A stretch of 64,000 nt of DNA from Actinomadura coerulea (GTDB lineage Bacteria > Actinomycetota > Actinomycetes > Streptosporangiales > Streptosporangiaceae): assembly GCF_014208105.1 (NCBI RefSeq), contig NZ_JACHMQ010000001.1:558001-622000 (forward strand). Reading direction: 5' to 3'. The notes under the pieces were generated by a model. The model saw nothing but the letters and a program-made list of their open reading frames with translations, was not told where the DNA came from and did no database searches. A program made the position numbers and the translations under genes. Positions 27,500 to 35,395 of the stretch are shown piece by piece. The stretch's first letter is position 1; the number at the start of each line of letters is the position of its first letter.

Positions 27500-28501
27500 T
27501 CAGGGGCGCCTGCGCGGGCTGACGGTCTTGGCCGGGTCCCGGATGACGGTCTCGCCGAGGATCTCGTCGATCCGCTTCATCACGTCGGCGTCCAGCTTGA
27601 CCCCGGCCGCCCGCACGTTGTCGGCGACCTGCTCGGGGCGGGACGCGCCCACGATCGCCGCCGAGACGTTGGGGTTCTGCAGCGTCCAGGCGATCGCGAG
27701 CTGCGCCATCGACAGGCCGAGGTCGTCCGCGACCGGCCGCAGGTTCTGCACGCGGGTCAGCAGGTCGTCGTCCAGGTAGCGCTTGATCATGTCGGCGCCG
27801 CCCTTGTCGTCGGTGGCGCGCGAGCCCTCCGGAAGGGGCTGCCCCGGCTTGTACTTGCCGGTCAGGACGCCCTGCGCGATCGGCGACCACACGATCTGGC
27901 CGACGCCCTCGCGCTCGCAGAGCGGGACGACCTCCTCCTCGATGACCCGCCACAGCATCGAGTACTGCGGCTGGCTGGAGACGATCCGGTCGAAGCCCAT
28001 CTCGTCGGCGATCTTCAGGGCGCGCTCGATCTCCTCGGCCCGCCACTCCGACACCCCGACGTAGAGGACCTTGCCCTGCCGGACGAGGTCGTCGAAGGCC
28101 CGGAGGGTCTCCTCCAGCGGAGTCTCGTAGTCGAACCGGTGGGCCTGGTACAGGTCCACGTAGTCGGTCCCGAGGCGGCGCAGGGAACCGTGGATCGACT
28201 CGAAGACGTGCTTGCGGGACAGGCCCCGGTCGTTCACTCCGGGACCCGTCGGCCAGTAGACCTTGGTGAAGATCTCCAGGCCTTCGCGGCGCTGCCCCCG
28301 CAACGCCCGGCCGAGGACCTCCTCGGCGCGCGTGCCGGCGTAGACGTCGGCGGTGTCGAACGTGGTCACGCCCTCGTCGAGGGCGGCCCGCACGCAGGCG
28401 CGCGCCGCGTCCTCCTCGACCTGCGAACCGTGGGTGAGCCAGTTGCCGTACGCGATCTCGCTGATCTTCAGACCGCTCCGGCCCAGGTTTCGGAACTCCA
28501 T
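27500..28501 (-). CDS. Aldo/keto reductase (potassium-channel beta subunit-like subgroup)
   Basis: 333-residue NADPH-dependent TIM-barrel reductase. Seen: the catalytic tetrad region TFDTADVYAGTRAEEVLG with Asp and Tyr, IFTKVYWP with Lys, DLYQAHRFD with His, and NADP contacts at QPQYSM and SPIAQGVLTGKY. These are typical of the AKR subgroup related to Kv-beta and YghZ. Substrate unknown. Convergent with the small gene at 27239. Confidence 0.93.
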   Translation of the reverse strand: MEFRNLGRSGLKISEIAYGNWLTHGSQVEEDAARACVRAALDEGVTTFDTADVYAGTRAEEVLGRALRGQRREGLEIFTKVYWPTGPGVNDRGLSRKHVFESIHGSLRRLGTDYVDLYQAHRFDYETPLEETLRAFDDLVRQGKVLYVGVSEWRAEEIERALKIADEMGFDRIVSSQPQYSMLWRVIEEEVVPLCEREGVGQIVWSPIAQGVLTGKYKPGQPLPEGSRATDDKGGADMIKRYLDDDLLTRVQNLRPVADDLGLSMAQLAIAWTLQNPNVSAAIVGASRPEQVADNVRAAGVKLDADVMKRIDEILGETVIRDPAKTVSPRRRP

Positions 28502-28594
28502 GGCCCCGACCCTAGCCCCGCCCCGGCCGTGCGGAGCGCGGCGGACCGCGCCCGCCGGACGGGCCCCGGCCCCGCCCTCAGGCCCCCGTCCTCG

Positions 28595-29170
28595 TCAGAC
28601 CTTGTCCTTCTCGCCGAGGCGCACCCGCGGGTTCGGGATCCGCAGCCGGCGGATCTGCATCGCGCGCATGGCGGCGTACATGCCCACGCCCTTGGCGTCC
28701 TCGTCGGGGTAGCGCTCGGCGGCCAGCCGCTTGATGCCGCGGCTGAGCAGGAAGCCCTCGGCGAACACCACCACGAGCAGCAGCGGCGGCGCGAACAGGA
28801 CCAGCAGCCGGGCCGCCGGGATCGGCAGCAGGCTGAGCAGCACGATCGCGAACATCGCGTACATCAGGTACGAGCCGACCGTGCGGCGCGAGTCGACGTA
28901 GTCGCGGGCCATCCGGCGCACGGGGCCCCGGTCGCGCTTGAGCAGGTGCTTCTCGTCGCCCTTGGCCATGCCCTCGCGGGCCCGGGCGCGGTCGGTGGCC
29001 TGCCGCTCCCGCACCTTCTTGTAGGCCTCCTTGCGGGTCGCCGGAGCCGTGATCGGCTGCCGGCGGCGCTTCTCGGCCTCGCTCCGCTTGGGCGTGGGTC
29101 GGCCCTTGCCGCCGGGCTTTACTACCTGAGGAGGATCCGGCGGGGCCTCCGGGGTACGACGCTTGAACAC
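28595..29170 (-). CDS. DUF3043 membrane protein
   Basis: 191 residues, starting at GTG 29170 (VFKRRTPEAP, the family's usual start). The first 100 residues are highly basic and Pro-rich, then come KEAYKKVRERQ and YVDSRRTVGSYLMYAMFAI, two membrane helices, and a C-terminal soluble tail. Widespread in Actinobacteria, unknown function. Divergent from pspA with a 12-bp palindrome in between, so the two may share regulation. Confidence 0.86.
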   Translation of the reverse strand: MFKRRTPEAPPDPPQVVKPGGKGRPTPKRSEAEKRRRQPITAPATRKEAYKKVRERQATDRARAREGMAKGDEKHLLKRDRGPVRRMARDYVDSRRTVGSYLMYAMFAIVLLSLLPIPAARLLVLFAPPLLLVVVFAEGFLLSRGIKRLAAERYPDEDAKGVGMYAAMRAMQIRRLRIPNPRVRLGEKDKV

Positions 29171-29210
29171 AGGGATCAGCCTACCGGCTGCGAACATCGT
29201 GGCTGCCTCG

Positions 29211-29222
29211 CGCGTTAACGCG
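29211..29222. promoter_or_regulatory. Palindrome between DUF3043 and pspA
   Basis: The perfect 12-bp palindrome CGCGTTAACGCG is immediately followed by TAGGGT, a possible -10 element toward pspA. It sits 82 bp from the pspA start and 41 bp from the DUF3043 start. A dimeric regulator site is a guess. Confidence 0.35.
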
Positions 29223-29303
29223 TAGGGTGATAAGAACCCCAGCAGTGGTCATTGAGCCCAGTTCATGACTGAGGCGACAGCACGAAGGGACCGGCGCCGC
29301 GCG

Positions 29304-30110
29304 ATGAGCGTGATGAAGCGAATGTCGATGATCTTCAAGTCCAAGGCGAACAAGGCCCTGGACCGGATGGAAGACCCTCGGGAGACCCTCGATTACTCCT
29401 ACCAGCGCCAGCTGGAGATGCTGCAGAAGGTCCGTCGCGGGGTCGCCGACGTCGCCACCTCGCGCAAGCGTCTCGAACTGCAGATCAACCAGCTCGAACA
29501 GCAGCAGAGCAAGCTGACCGACCAGGGCAAGAAGGCCCTGCAGGTGGGCCGCGAGGACCTCGCCCGCGAGGCGCTGACCCGCCGCTCCGGCCTGGAGAGC
29601 CAGCTGGGCGACCTGCGCGGGCAGTACCAGCAGCTGCAGGGCGAGGAGGAGAAGCTCACGCTCGCCTCCCAGCGCCTGCAGGCCAAGGTCGACTCCTTCC
29701 GCACCCGCAAGGAGACGATCAAGGCGACCTACACGGCCGCCGAGGCGCAGACCAAGATCAACGAGGCGTTCTCCGGCATCTCCGAGGAGATGGGCGACGT
29801 CGGCCTCGCGATCCAGCGCGCCGAGGAGAAGACCGACACGATGAAGGCCCGCGCGGGCGCCATCGACGAGCTCCTGGCCTCCGGCGCCCTGGAGGACTTC
29901 TCCGGTCCGAAGGACGACATCCAGGCCGAGCTCGACCGGATGGGGTCCGGTCCCGGCGTCGACATGGAGCTGGAGCGGCTCAAGGCCGAACTCGGCCAGG
30001 GCCCCGCGCCCAAGGAGCTGAACCAGGGCTCGCCGACGGCCCAGCCGCACCAGCAGCAGGACACCCCCCAGCAGGCCCCGTGGCCGCAGAACCCCGGGGG
30101 TGCCCAGTGA
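29304..30110 (+). CDS. pspA: Phage-shock protein A (PspA/IM30 family)
   Basis: Membrane-stress protein that forms curved polymers on damaged membranes. About 268 residues, nearly all coiled coil: MKRMSMIFKSKANKALDRME, DPRETLDYSYQRQLEMLQKV, and long Gln/Glu/Lys heptads to residue 200, followed by a Pro/Gln-rich tail. I start at the ATG at 29304 (MSVMKRM), as in Streptomyces relatives; an ATG at 29265 is also in frame. It overlaps pspAA by 4 bases, and htpX and pspAB follow. Confidence 0.93.
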   Translation: MSVMKRMSMIFKSKANKALDRMEDPRETLDYSYQRQLEMLQKVRRGVADVATSRKRLELQINQLEQQQSKLTDQGKKALQVGREDLAREALTRRSGLESQLGDLRGQYQQLQGEEEKLTLASQRLQAKVDSFRTRKETIKATYTAAEAQTKINEAFSGISEEMGDVGLAIQRAEEKTDTMKARAGAIDELLASGALEDFSGPKDDIQAELDRMGSGPGVDMELERLKAELGQGPAPKELNQGSPTAQPHQQQDTPQQAPWPQNPGGAQ

Positions 30111-30385
30111 TCGTCCGCCTGATGGGCGAGGGCCAGCTGGACGTGGCCGAGGAGGACCTGTCCTCGCTCAACACCCTCGACGCCGAGCTGGAGGCGGCGA
30201 TCGAGTCGGGTGACGAGGCCGCGTTCCGCGCCGCGCTGCACGCCCTTCTGGACAACGTCCGCAAGGTGGGCAGGCCGCTGCCGGCGGACAGCCTGGAGCC
30301 GTCCGGGCTGATCCTGCCCCCGGCCGACGCGCACATCGACGAGGTTCGCTCCATGCTGGGCGACGAGGGGCTCATCCCGGACTGA
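30107..30385 (+). CDS. pspAA: PspA-associated protein PspAA
   Basis: 92 residues starting at a GTG that overlaps the pspA stop (GTGA), so translation is coupled. It contains the PspAA features: VRLMGEGQLDVAEEDLSSLN, a helix with LDAELEAAIESGDEAAF, and a short C-terminus ending EGLIPD. Known only as a genomic companion of PspA in Actinobacteria and others; biochemical role unknown. Confidence 0.9.
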   Translation: MIVRLMGEGQLDVAEEDLSSLNTLDAELEAAIESGDEAAFRAALHALLDNVRKVGRPLPADSLEPSGLILPPADAHIDEVRSMLGDEGLIPD

Positions 30386-30473
30386 CCGGCCGGGGTCCCG
30401 GGCCGGTCCCCGGGACGTCCCCGCCCGCGCGGGTCCGGGTCGCGTTATGGACATCCGGGCACAAAACCCGCGC

Positions 30474-30491
30474 CTTGGACGTTCGTCCAAG
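30474..30491. promoter_or_regulatory. 18-bp palindrome upstream of htpX
   Basis: CTTGGACG-TT-CGTCCAAG is a perfect 8-bp inverted repeat with a 2-base centre, ending 30 bp before the htpX ATG and after a 90-bp GC-rich spacer from pspAA. It looks like a TetR- or MarR-type operator and suggests that htpX-pspAB has its own promoter. Confidence 0.5.
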
Positions 30492-30521
30492 TGAAGAGCA
30501 GTAAGGACTGGGGGTGGCCGG

Positions 30522-31439
30522 ATGGCCAGGACGCGTTACGCCTCCGACCGGGGGCTCACATCGCGGATGCTCGTGACGATGTTCCTGCTGGGGCTGGTGT
30601 ACGTCGTCTTCGTGGGGGCCTTCTTCGTCTTCGTGCCGAACTGGGCCGGCGTCGCGCTGGTCGTCGCGGTGCTGTTCCTCCTCGCCCAGTACTTCTTCTC
30701 CGACCGGATGACGCTGTTCGCCATGCACGGCCGGGTCGTCTCCCCCCAGGAGGCGCCCGAGCTGCACGGCGTCATCGACCGCATCTGCGCGATGTCGGAC
30801 GCCCCGAAGCCGCGGGTCGCGATCGCCGACACCGACGTGCCGAACGCGTTCGCCACCGGCCGCAACCAGAAGAAGGCCGTGGTCTGCGTGACCACCGGCC
30901 TGCTGCGCCGGCTCGACCCGGTCGAGCTGGAGGGCGTGCTCGCGCACGAGATGGCGCACGTCGCGCACCGGGACGTCGCGGTCATGACGATCGCCTCGTT
31001 CCTCGGCATCCTCGCCGGCCTGATCACCCGGTTCGGGCTCCAGTGGGGCCTGTGGGGCGGGTTCGGGCGCCGCAGCAACGACCAGAACACCGGGCTGATC
31101 CTGCTCGCGGTCGTCGCGGCGAGCGCGCTCGCCTACGCGGTCAGCTTCCTGCTCACCCGGGCCCTGTCGCGCTACCGCGAGCTGTCGGCCGACCGCGCCG
31201 CCGCGCTGCTGACCGGCCGCCCCTCCGCCCTGGCCAGCGCGCTGACGAAGGTCAGCGGCGAGATCGCGCGGATCCCGACCAACGACCTGCGCTCCTCGCA
31301 GGCGTTCAACGCCTTCTTCTTCACCCCGGCGCTCGGCAGGGGCTTCAGCGTCTCCTCGCTGTTCTCCACCCACCCGTCGCTGGACCGGCGGCTCGCCCAG
31401 CTGTCGAAGATCTCCGACCAGCTCAGCAGGGGAGTGTGA
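30522..31439 (+). CDS. htpX: Membrane zinc metalloprotease HtpX (M48)
   Basis: Quality-control protease of misfolded membrane proteins. 305 residues: two N-terminal membrane helices, zinc motif LAHEMAHVAHRD, two more helices around residues 160-215, and the third ligand region RYRELSADRAAAL. A GGGGG purine run precedes the ATG. It sits inside the Psp cluster, three bases ahead of pspAB, so envelope stress is its likely context. Confidence 0.94.
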   Translation: MARTRYASDRGLTSRMLVTMFLLGLVYVVFVGAFFVFVPNWAGVALVVAVLFLLAQYFFSDRMTLFAMHGRVVSPQEAPELHGVIDRICAMSDAPKPRVAIADTDVPNAFATGRNQKKAVVCVTTGLLRRLDPVELEGVLAHEMAHVAHRDVAVMTIASFLGILAGLITRFGLQWGLWGGFGRRSNDQNTGLILLAVVAASALAYAVSFLLTRALSRYRELSADRAAALLTGRPSALASALTKVSGEIARIPTNDLRSSQAFNAFFFTPALGRGFSVSSLFSTHPSLDRRLAQLSKISDQLSRGV

Positions 31440-31442
31440 CCC

Positions 31443-32012
31443 GTGGGGTTCCTGGACACCCTGCTCGGCCGGTCCAAGCCGGCCAAGCCCGACCTCGACC
31501 AGATCTTCGGGCTGTCGACCGCGGCCGTCACCCTGGAGGCGGCGACGGGGTTCACCCCGACCGGGCTCGGCTCGGTGTGCTTCCGCGCGGCCGAGGGCGG
31601 CGCGTTCGCGCGGCTCCAGGCCGACGTCCAGGAGCTGCTGGACGCCGACGTGGGCCCCAAGGTCCAGATCAGCACCGACGGCTACGGCTACACGTGGCTG
31701 CTCGCCGAGCAGCGCCCCGACCAGCTGCCCGACCTCGTCACCGACCTGCACGCGGTGAACGCGACGCTGGAGGCGGGCGGGTTCGGCCCGCACCTGCTGT
31801 GCTCCCTGGCCGGTTTCAAGGGCCCGGACGACCGCCGCCTCGCGCTCGTCTACCTGTACAAGCGCGGGACGTTCTACCCCTTCGCCCCCCTCCCAGGAGA
31901 CAAGCGCGACAACGCGCTCGAACTCCAGGTGCGCGGGGCGATCGGCGCCGACCTGCCGTTCGAGCAGGACCTCGGCCGGTGGTTCCCCGTCTGGGGCGCC
32001 CCCGGCCTGTGA
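31443..32012 (+). CDS. pspAB: PspA-associated protein PspAB
   Basis: 189 residues, GTG start with AGGGGAG about eight bases upstream. It shows the family's N-terminus MGFLDTLLGRSKPAKPDLD, the middle GYGYTWLLAEQRPDQLPDLV, and the C-terminal LVYLYKRGTFYPFAPLPG. Soluble, no membrane helices. Found after htpX in the actinobacterial pspA-pspAA-htpX-pspAB arrangement; biochemical function unknown. Confidence 0.92.
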   Translation: MGFLDTLLGRSKPAKPDLDQIFGLSTAAVTLEAATGFTPTGLGSVCFRAAEGGAFARLQADVQELLDADVGPKVQISTDGYGYTWLLAEQRPDQLPDLVTDLHAVNATLEAGGFGPHLLCSLAGFKGPDDRRLALVYLYKRGTFYPFAPLPGDKRDNALELQVRGAIGADLPFEQDLGRWFPVWGAPGL

Positions 32013-32043
32013 TCCCGTCCGTCCGGCGGCCGGCCGCGCCCGG

Positions 32044-33198
32044 TCAGGGCAGGGCGAGCATCTGGTCGAGGGCGGCGCGCGCGTAGTGCGCGGTCTCCTC
32101 GTCCACCTCGATGACGTTCTCCACCTTCCCGGCGGCCAGCGACTCCAGCGACAGCACCAGGTGCGGCAGGTCGATCCGGTTCATCGTCGAGCAGTAGCAG
32201 ACGGTCTTGTCGAGGAACATCACGTTCTTGTCCGGGTGGGCGTTCGCCAGCCGCCGCACGAGGTTCAGCTCCGTCCCCACGGCCCAGGACGATCCGGGCT
32301 CGGCGGCCTCGATCACCTTGATGATGTACTCGGTGGAGCCGATCTGGTCGGCGGCCGTGACGACCTCGTGCCGGCACTCCGGGTGGACGAGGACGTTCAC
32401 CCCCGGCACCCGCGCGCGGACGTCGTCCACCGACTCCTTCGTGAACCGGCCGTGCACCGAGCAGTGCCCCCGCCACAGGATCATCTTGGCGTCCCGCAGC
32501 TGCCGGTGCGTGAGGCCGCCCTCGCGGCGGTGCGGGCTGTAGACGACGCAGTCGTCCAGGGAGAACCCCATCTCCAGCACGGCGGTGTTGCGGCCGAGGT
32601 GCTGGTCCGGCAGGAACAGGACCTTCTTGCCCTTGCCGTAGGCCCAGTCGAGGGCGCGCTTGGCGTTGGACGAGGTGCACACCACCCCGCCGTGCCGCCC
32701 GACGAAGCCCTTGATGTCGGCGGAGGAGTTCATGTAGGTCACGGGGACGACGTCGTCGGCGACCCCGGCGTCCTCCAGGACGTCCCAGCACTCCTCGACC
32801 TGGTCGAAGGTCGCCATGTCGGCCATCGAGCAGCCCGCGCCGAGGTCGGGCAGGATCACCCGCTGGTGGGCGGCGGTCAGGATGTCGGCCGACTCGGCCA
32901 TGAAGTGGACGCCGCAGAACACGATGTAGGGCGCCTCGGGGCGGCCCGCGGCCCGCTGGGCCAGCTTGAACGAGTCGCCGGTCACGTCCGCGAACTGGAT
33001 GACCTCGTCGCGCTGGTAGTGGTGGCCGAGCACGAACACGCGGTCGCCGAGCTCCGCCTTGGCGGCGCGGGCCCGCTCGACGAGGGCGGGGTCGGACGCC
33101 GCCGGCAGCTCGCCGGGGCAGTCCACGCCGCGCTCGCTCGCGGGGTCGGCGCCGCTGCCGAGCAGGAGCAGCGGTAGGTCGCGCACTGGGGTGGTCAC
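32044..33198 (-). CDS. nadA: Quinolinate synthase
   Basis: Makes quinolinate from iminoaspartate and dihydroxyacetone phosphate with a [4Fe-4S] cluster, the first committed NAD precursor. 384 residues with cluster Cys regions CGVHFMAESADI, VCTSSNAKRAL and VHPECRHEV, and repeated YMNSSADIKG-type motifs. GTG start with AGGGAG upstream. NadB and NadC are not in the window. A palindrome 25-46 bp upstream suggests regulation by NAD status. It is convergent with pspAB, with 31 bp between and no clear terminator. Confidence 0.95.
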   Translation of the reverse strand: MTTPVRDLPLLLLGSGADPASERGVDCPGELPAASDPALVERARAAKAELGDRVFVLGHHYQRDEVIQFADVTGDSFKLAQRAAGRPEAPYIVFCGVHFMAESADILTAAHQRVILPDLGAGCSMADMATFDQVEECWDVLEDAGVADDVVPVTYMNSSADIKGFVGRHGGVVCTSSNAKRALDWAYGKGKKVLFLPDQHLGRNTAVLEMGFSLDDCVVYSPHRREGGLTHRQLRDAKMILWRGHCSVHGRFTKESVDDVRARVPGVNVLVHPECRHEVVTAADQIGSTEYIIKVIEAAEPGSSWAVGTELNLVRRLANAHPDKNVMFLDKTVCYCSTMNRIDLPHLVLSLESLAAGKVENVIEVDEETAHYARAALDQMLALP

Positions 33199-33222
33199 GG
33201 CGGTCTCCCTTCGCGACGGGAC

Positions 33223-33244
33223 TTATCGTCGCTTTGACGACTAA
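33223..33244 (-). promoter_or_regulatory. Imperfect palindrome upstream of nadA
   Basis: TTATCGTC-GCTTT-GACGACTAA: arms TCGTC/GACGA with offset TTA/TAA flanks. It lies just before the nadA GTG. NAD biosynthesis in Actinobacteria is often repressed through NrtR/NdnR-type sites; I cannot say this fits those consensuses. Confidence 0.4.
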
Positions 33245-33433
33245 TGATGGCACACGCCGCGGGGGGTTGGCGGTGTGACGTAGACCGCACCCCCGCGGGG
33301 CGTTAAACACGGCCGATAAGCGGAATGGCCATGTAGCGAGGTACGTTGTCCTACGGGAAGAGGCACAGACGTCTTCGAGGACAAGCGACAGTCCGCCGCT
33401 AGCGCGGCGCAGCGAGACCCGGGAGCTGAACAC

Positions 33434-33796
33434 ATGACGGTTTCAGGCGAGACCACGCAGGAGACCACGCAGCAGGGCGTCGTCCTCACCGACGCCGCCG
33501 CCGAGAAGGCCAAGGGCCTGCTTGAGCAGGAGGGCCGCGATGACCTTGCGCTGCGTGTCGCCGTGCAGCCGGGCGGCTGCTCCGGTCTGATCTACCAGCT
33601 CTTCTTCGACGAGCGCGAGATGGACGGCGACCAGATCCAGGACTTCGGCGGCCTGTCGGTGCGCGTCGACCGGATGAGCGCCCCCTACCTCACGGGCGCC
33701 ACCATCGACTTCGTCGACTCGATCGAGAAGCAGGGCTTCACGATCGACAACCCGAACGCGTCGGGCTCCTGCGCCTGCGGCGACTCGTTCAACTGA
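33434..33796 (+). CDS. erpA: Iron-sulfur cluster insertion protein (ErpA/IscA type)
   Basis: A-type carrier that delivers Fe-S clusters to apoproteins. 120 residues with the three conserved Cys: PGGCSGLIY in the middle and SCACGDSF at the C-terminus. Matches the single IscA-like gene (Rv2204c) in mycobacteria. Divergent from nadA, itself an Fe-S enzyme, with 235 bp between. Confidence 0.94.
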   Translation: MTVSGETTQETTQQGVVLTDAAAEKAKGLLEQEGRDDLALRVAVQPGGCSGLIYQLFFDEREMDGDQIQDFGGLSVRVDRMSAPYLTGATIDFVDSIEKQGFTIDNPNASGSCACGDSFN

Positions 33797-33838
33797 CGGG
33801 CGCCCGGCGCGCCGGCGGCGATCGGCGCGGGCGCTCGG

Positions 33839-33875
33839 GAGGGGCGGTCCGGACCTGTGGTCCGAGCCGCCCCTC
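33839..33875 (+). terminator. Hairpin after erpA
   Basis: A stem of about 15 paired bases, GAGGGGCGG...CCGCCCCTC with inner GGACC/GGTCC, starting 42 bp after the erpA stop. No T tract. Confidence 0.55.
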
Positions 33876-34003
33876 AGCGCTGCCCGCGGGCGTTCCACGG
33901 TGAACTGTCGTGCGGCGGTGATGTGTGGTGCGATGGTGGGTAGCCTGACGGGTTCGAACAGCCGGTGAAACAGCCGGACGACCACGACGAGGAGAGCGAC
34001 GCC

Positions 34004-34990
34004 GTGCGCATCGCCGTGACCGGTTCCATTGCGACCGACCATCTGATGACCTTCCCCGGAAGGTTCACTGACCAGCTCCTGCCCGACCAGCTCCACCGGG
34101 TGTCGCTGTCCTTCCTGGTGGACGAGCTGGAGATCCGCCGCGGCGGCATCGCCGCCAACATCTGCTTCGGCATGGGCAGCCTCGGCAAGGAGTCCATCCT
34201 CGTCGGCTCCGTCGGGGACGACTTCGCCGACTACCGCTCCTGGCTCGAACGGCACACGGTCGACACCGCCTCGGTGCACGTGTCCGAGATCCACCACACG
34301 GCGCGGTTCCTGTGCACCACCGACCAGGACCAGAACCAGATCGCCACCTTCTACGCCGGCGCGATGAGCGAGGCCCGCTCCATCGAGCTGCGGCCCGTGG
34401 CCGACCGCGTCGGCGGCCTCGACCTCGTCGTCGTGAGCCCGAACGACCCGGAGGCGATGCTGCGGCACACCGACGAGTGCCGCGAGCGCGGCATCCCGTT
34501 CGCCGCCGACCCCTCCCAGCAGCTCGCCCGGATGGACGGCGCCGACGTCCGCCGCCTCATCGACGGCGCCTCCTACCTGTTCAGCAACGAGTACGAGAAG
34601 GCGCTGGCCGAGGAGAAGACGGGCTGGTCGGGGGAGGAGATCCTCTCGCGCGTCGGCGTCCGCGTCACCACCCTCGGCGCCAAGGGCGTCGTCATCGACC
34701 GCGAGGGCGAGGAGGGCGTGCACGTCCCCTGCGTCCAGGTCGACTCCGTCGTCGACCCGACCGGCGTCGGCGACGCGTTCCGCGCCGGCTTCCTGTCGGC
34801 GACCGCCTGGGAGCTGCCGCTCGAACGCGCCGCCCAGGTCGGCAACGCCATCGCCGCGCACGCCCTCGAAGCCGCCGGGCCGCAGGAGTACACCCTCGGC
34901 CGCCGGGCGTTCCTCGACCGCTTCGCGGCCGCCTACGGCGCCGACGCCGCGGCCGACATCGAGCCCCACATCGTCTGCCCGACCCCGTGA
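34004..34990 (+). CDS. adoK: PfkB-family adenosine kinase
   Basis: Phosphorylates adenosine to AMP in the mycobacterial homologue Rv2202c. It matches that protein's start almost word for word: MRIAVTGSIATDHLMTFPGR and QLLPDQLHRVSLSFLVDELE. Catalytic region DPTGVGDAFRAGFLS with the base Asp; GGIAANICFGMGSLG is the substrate-lid Gly pair. About 328 residues. I chose the GTG at 34004 with GAGGAG upstream; the frame runs back to 33965. In Streptomyces the same locus is called cbhK, so a sugar substrate is possible. Confidence 0.88.
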   Translation: MRIAVTGSIATDHLMTFPGRFTDQLLPDQLHRVSLSFLVDELEIRRGGIAANICFGMGSLGKESILVGSVGDDFADYRSWLERHTVDTASVHVSEIHHTARFLCTTDQDQNQIATFYAGAMSEARSIELRPVADRVGGLDLVVVSPNDPEAMLRHTDECRERGIPFAADPSQQLARMDGADVRRLIDGASYLFSNEYEKALAEEKTGWSGEEILSRVGVRVTTLGAKGVVIDREGEEGVHVPCVQVDSVVDPTGVGDAFRAGFLSATAWELPLERAAQVGNAIAAHALEAAGPQEYTLGRRAFLDRFAAAYGADAAADIEPHIVCPTP

Positions 34991-35017
34991 GCCCGCCCGT
35001 GACACGGGCACACTGAG

Positions 35018-35044
35018 AAGGCCGCGCCGGACCGGCGCGGCCTT
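35018..35044 (+). terminator. Intrinsic terminator after adoK
   Basis: 13-bp stem with arms at 35018-35030 and 35032-35044, tight loop, followed by a pyrimidine run CCTCTTCTCT. It lies between the convergent adoK and TusA genes. Confidence 0.75.
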
Positions 35045-35086
35045 CCTCTTCTCTCCGGGCTCTCCGGGCGTTCGGCGCCCGCGCTC

Positions 35087-35395
35087 CTAGTAGGTGCGGC
35101 GGATGTGGAAGCCCCAGCCGCCCTGCTGGAGGGTCTCCTCGCGGACGAAGTCCTGGGACTTCATGCGGCACCAGGCGGGGACGTCGGTGCGGGCGGCGGC
35201 GTCGTCGGCGAGGACGGCGACGACCTGCCCGACCGGCACCTCCCGGATCCGCTCGGCCAGCATGATGATCGGAATGGGGCACTTGCGGCCGAGCGCGTCG
35301 ATGACGAGCACGGGCGGCGGCCCCTCCGGCTCCGCGGGGGGCGGCGGCGCGTCGGCGGGCGGTGTGCCGGTCCTGGCGCGGCCTCGGAACCTCAT
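35087..35395 (-). CDS. TusA-family sulfurtransferase
   Basis: 102 residues. A Pro-rich N-terminal tail of about 28 residues precedes the TusA fold: VIDALGRKCPIPIIMLAERI with the persulfide Cys, GQVVAVLADDAAARTDVPAWC with a second Cys, and the C-terminal GGWGFHIRRTY. Its ATG overlaps the stop of the upstream cysteine desulfurase (35392-35395), so the two are coupled, and the desulfurase is the obvious persulfide donor. The acceptor (tRNA thiolation, molybdenum cofactor or other) is unknown. Confidence 0.88.
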   Translation of the reverse strand: MRFRGRARTGTPPADAPPPPAEPEGPPPVLVIDALGRKCPIPIIMLAERIREVPVGQVVAVLADDAAARTDVPAWCRMKSQDFVREETLQQGGWGFHIRRTY

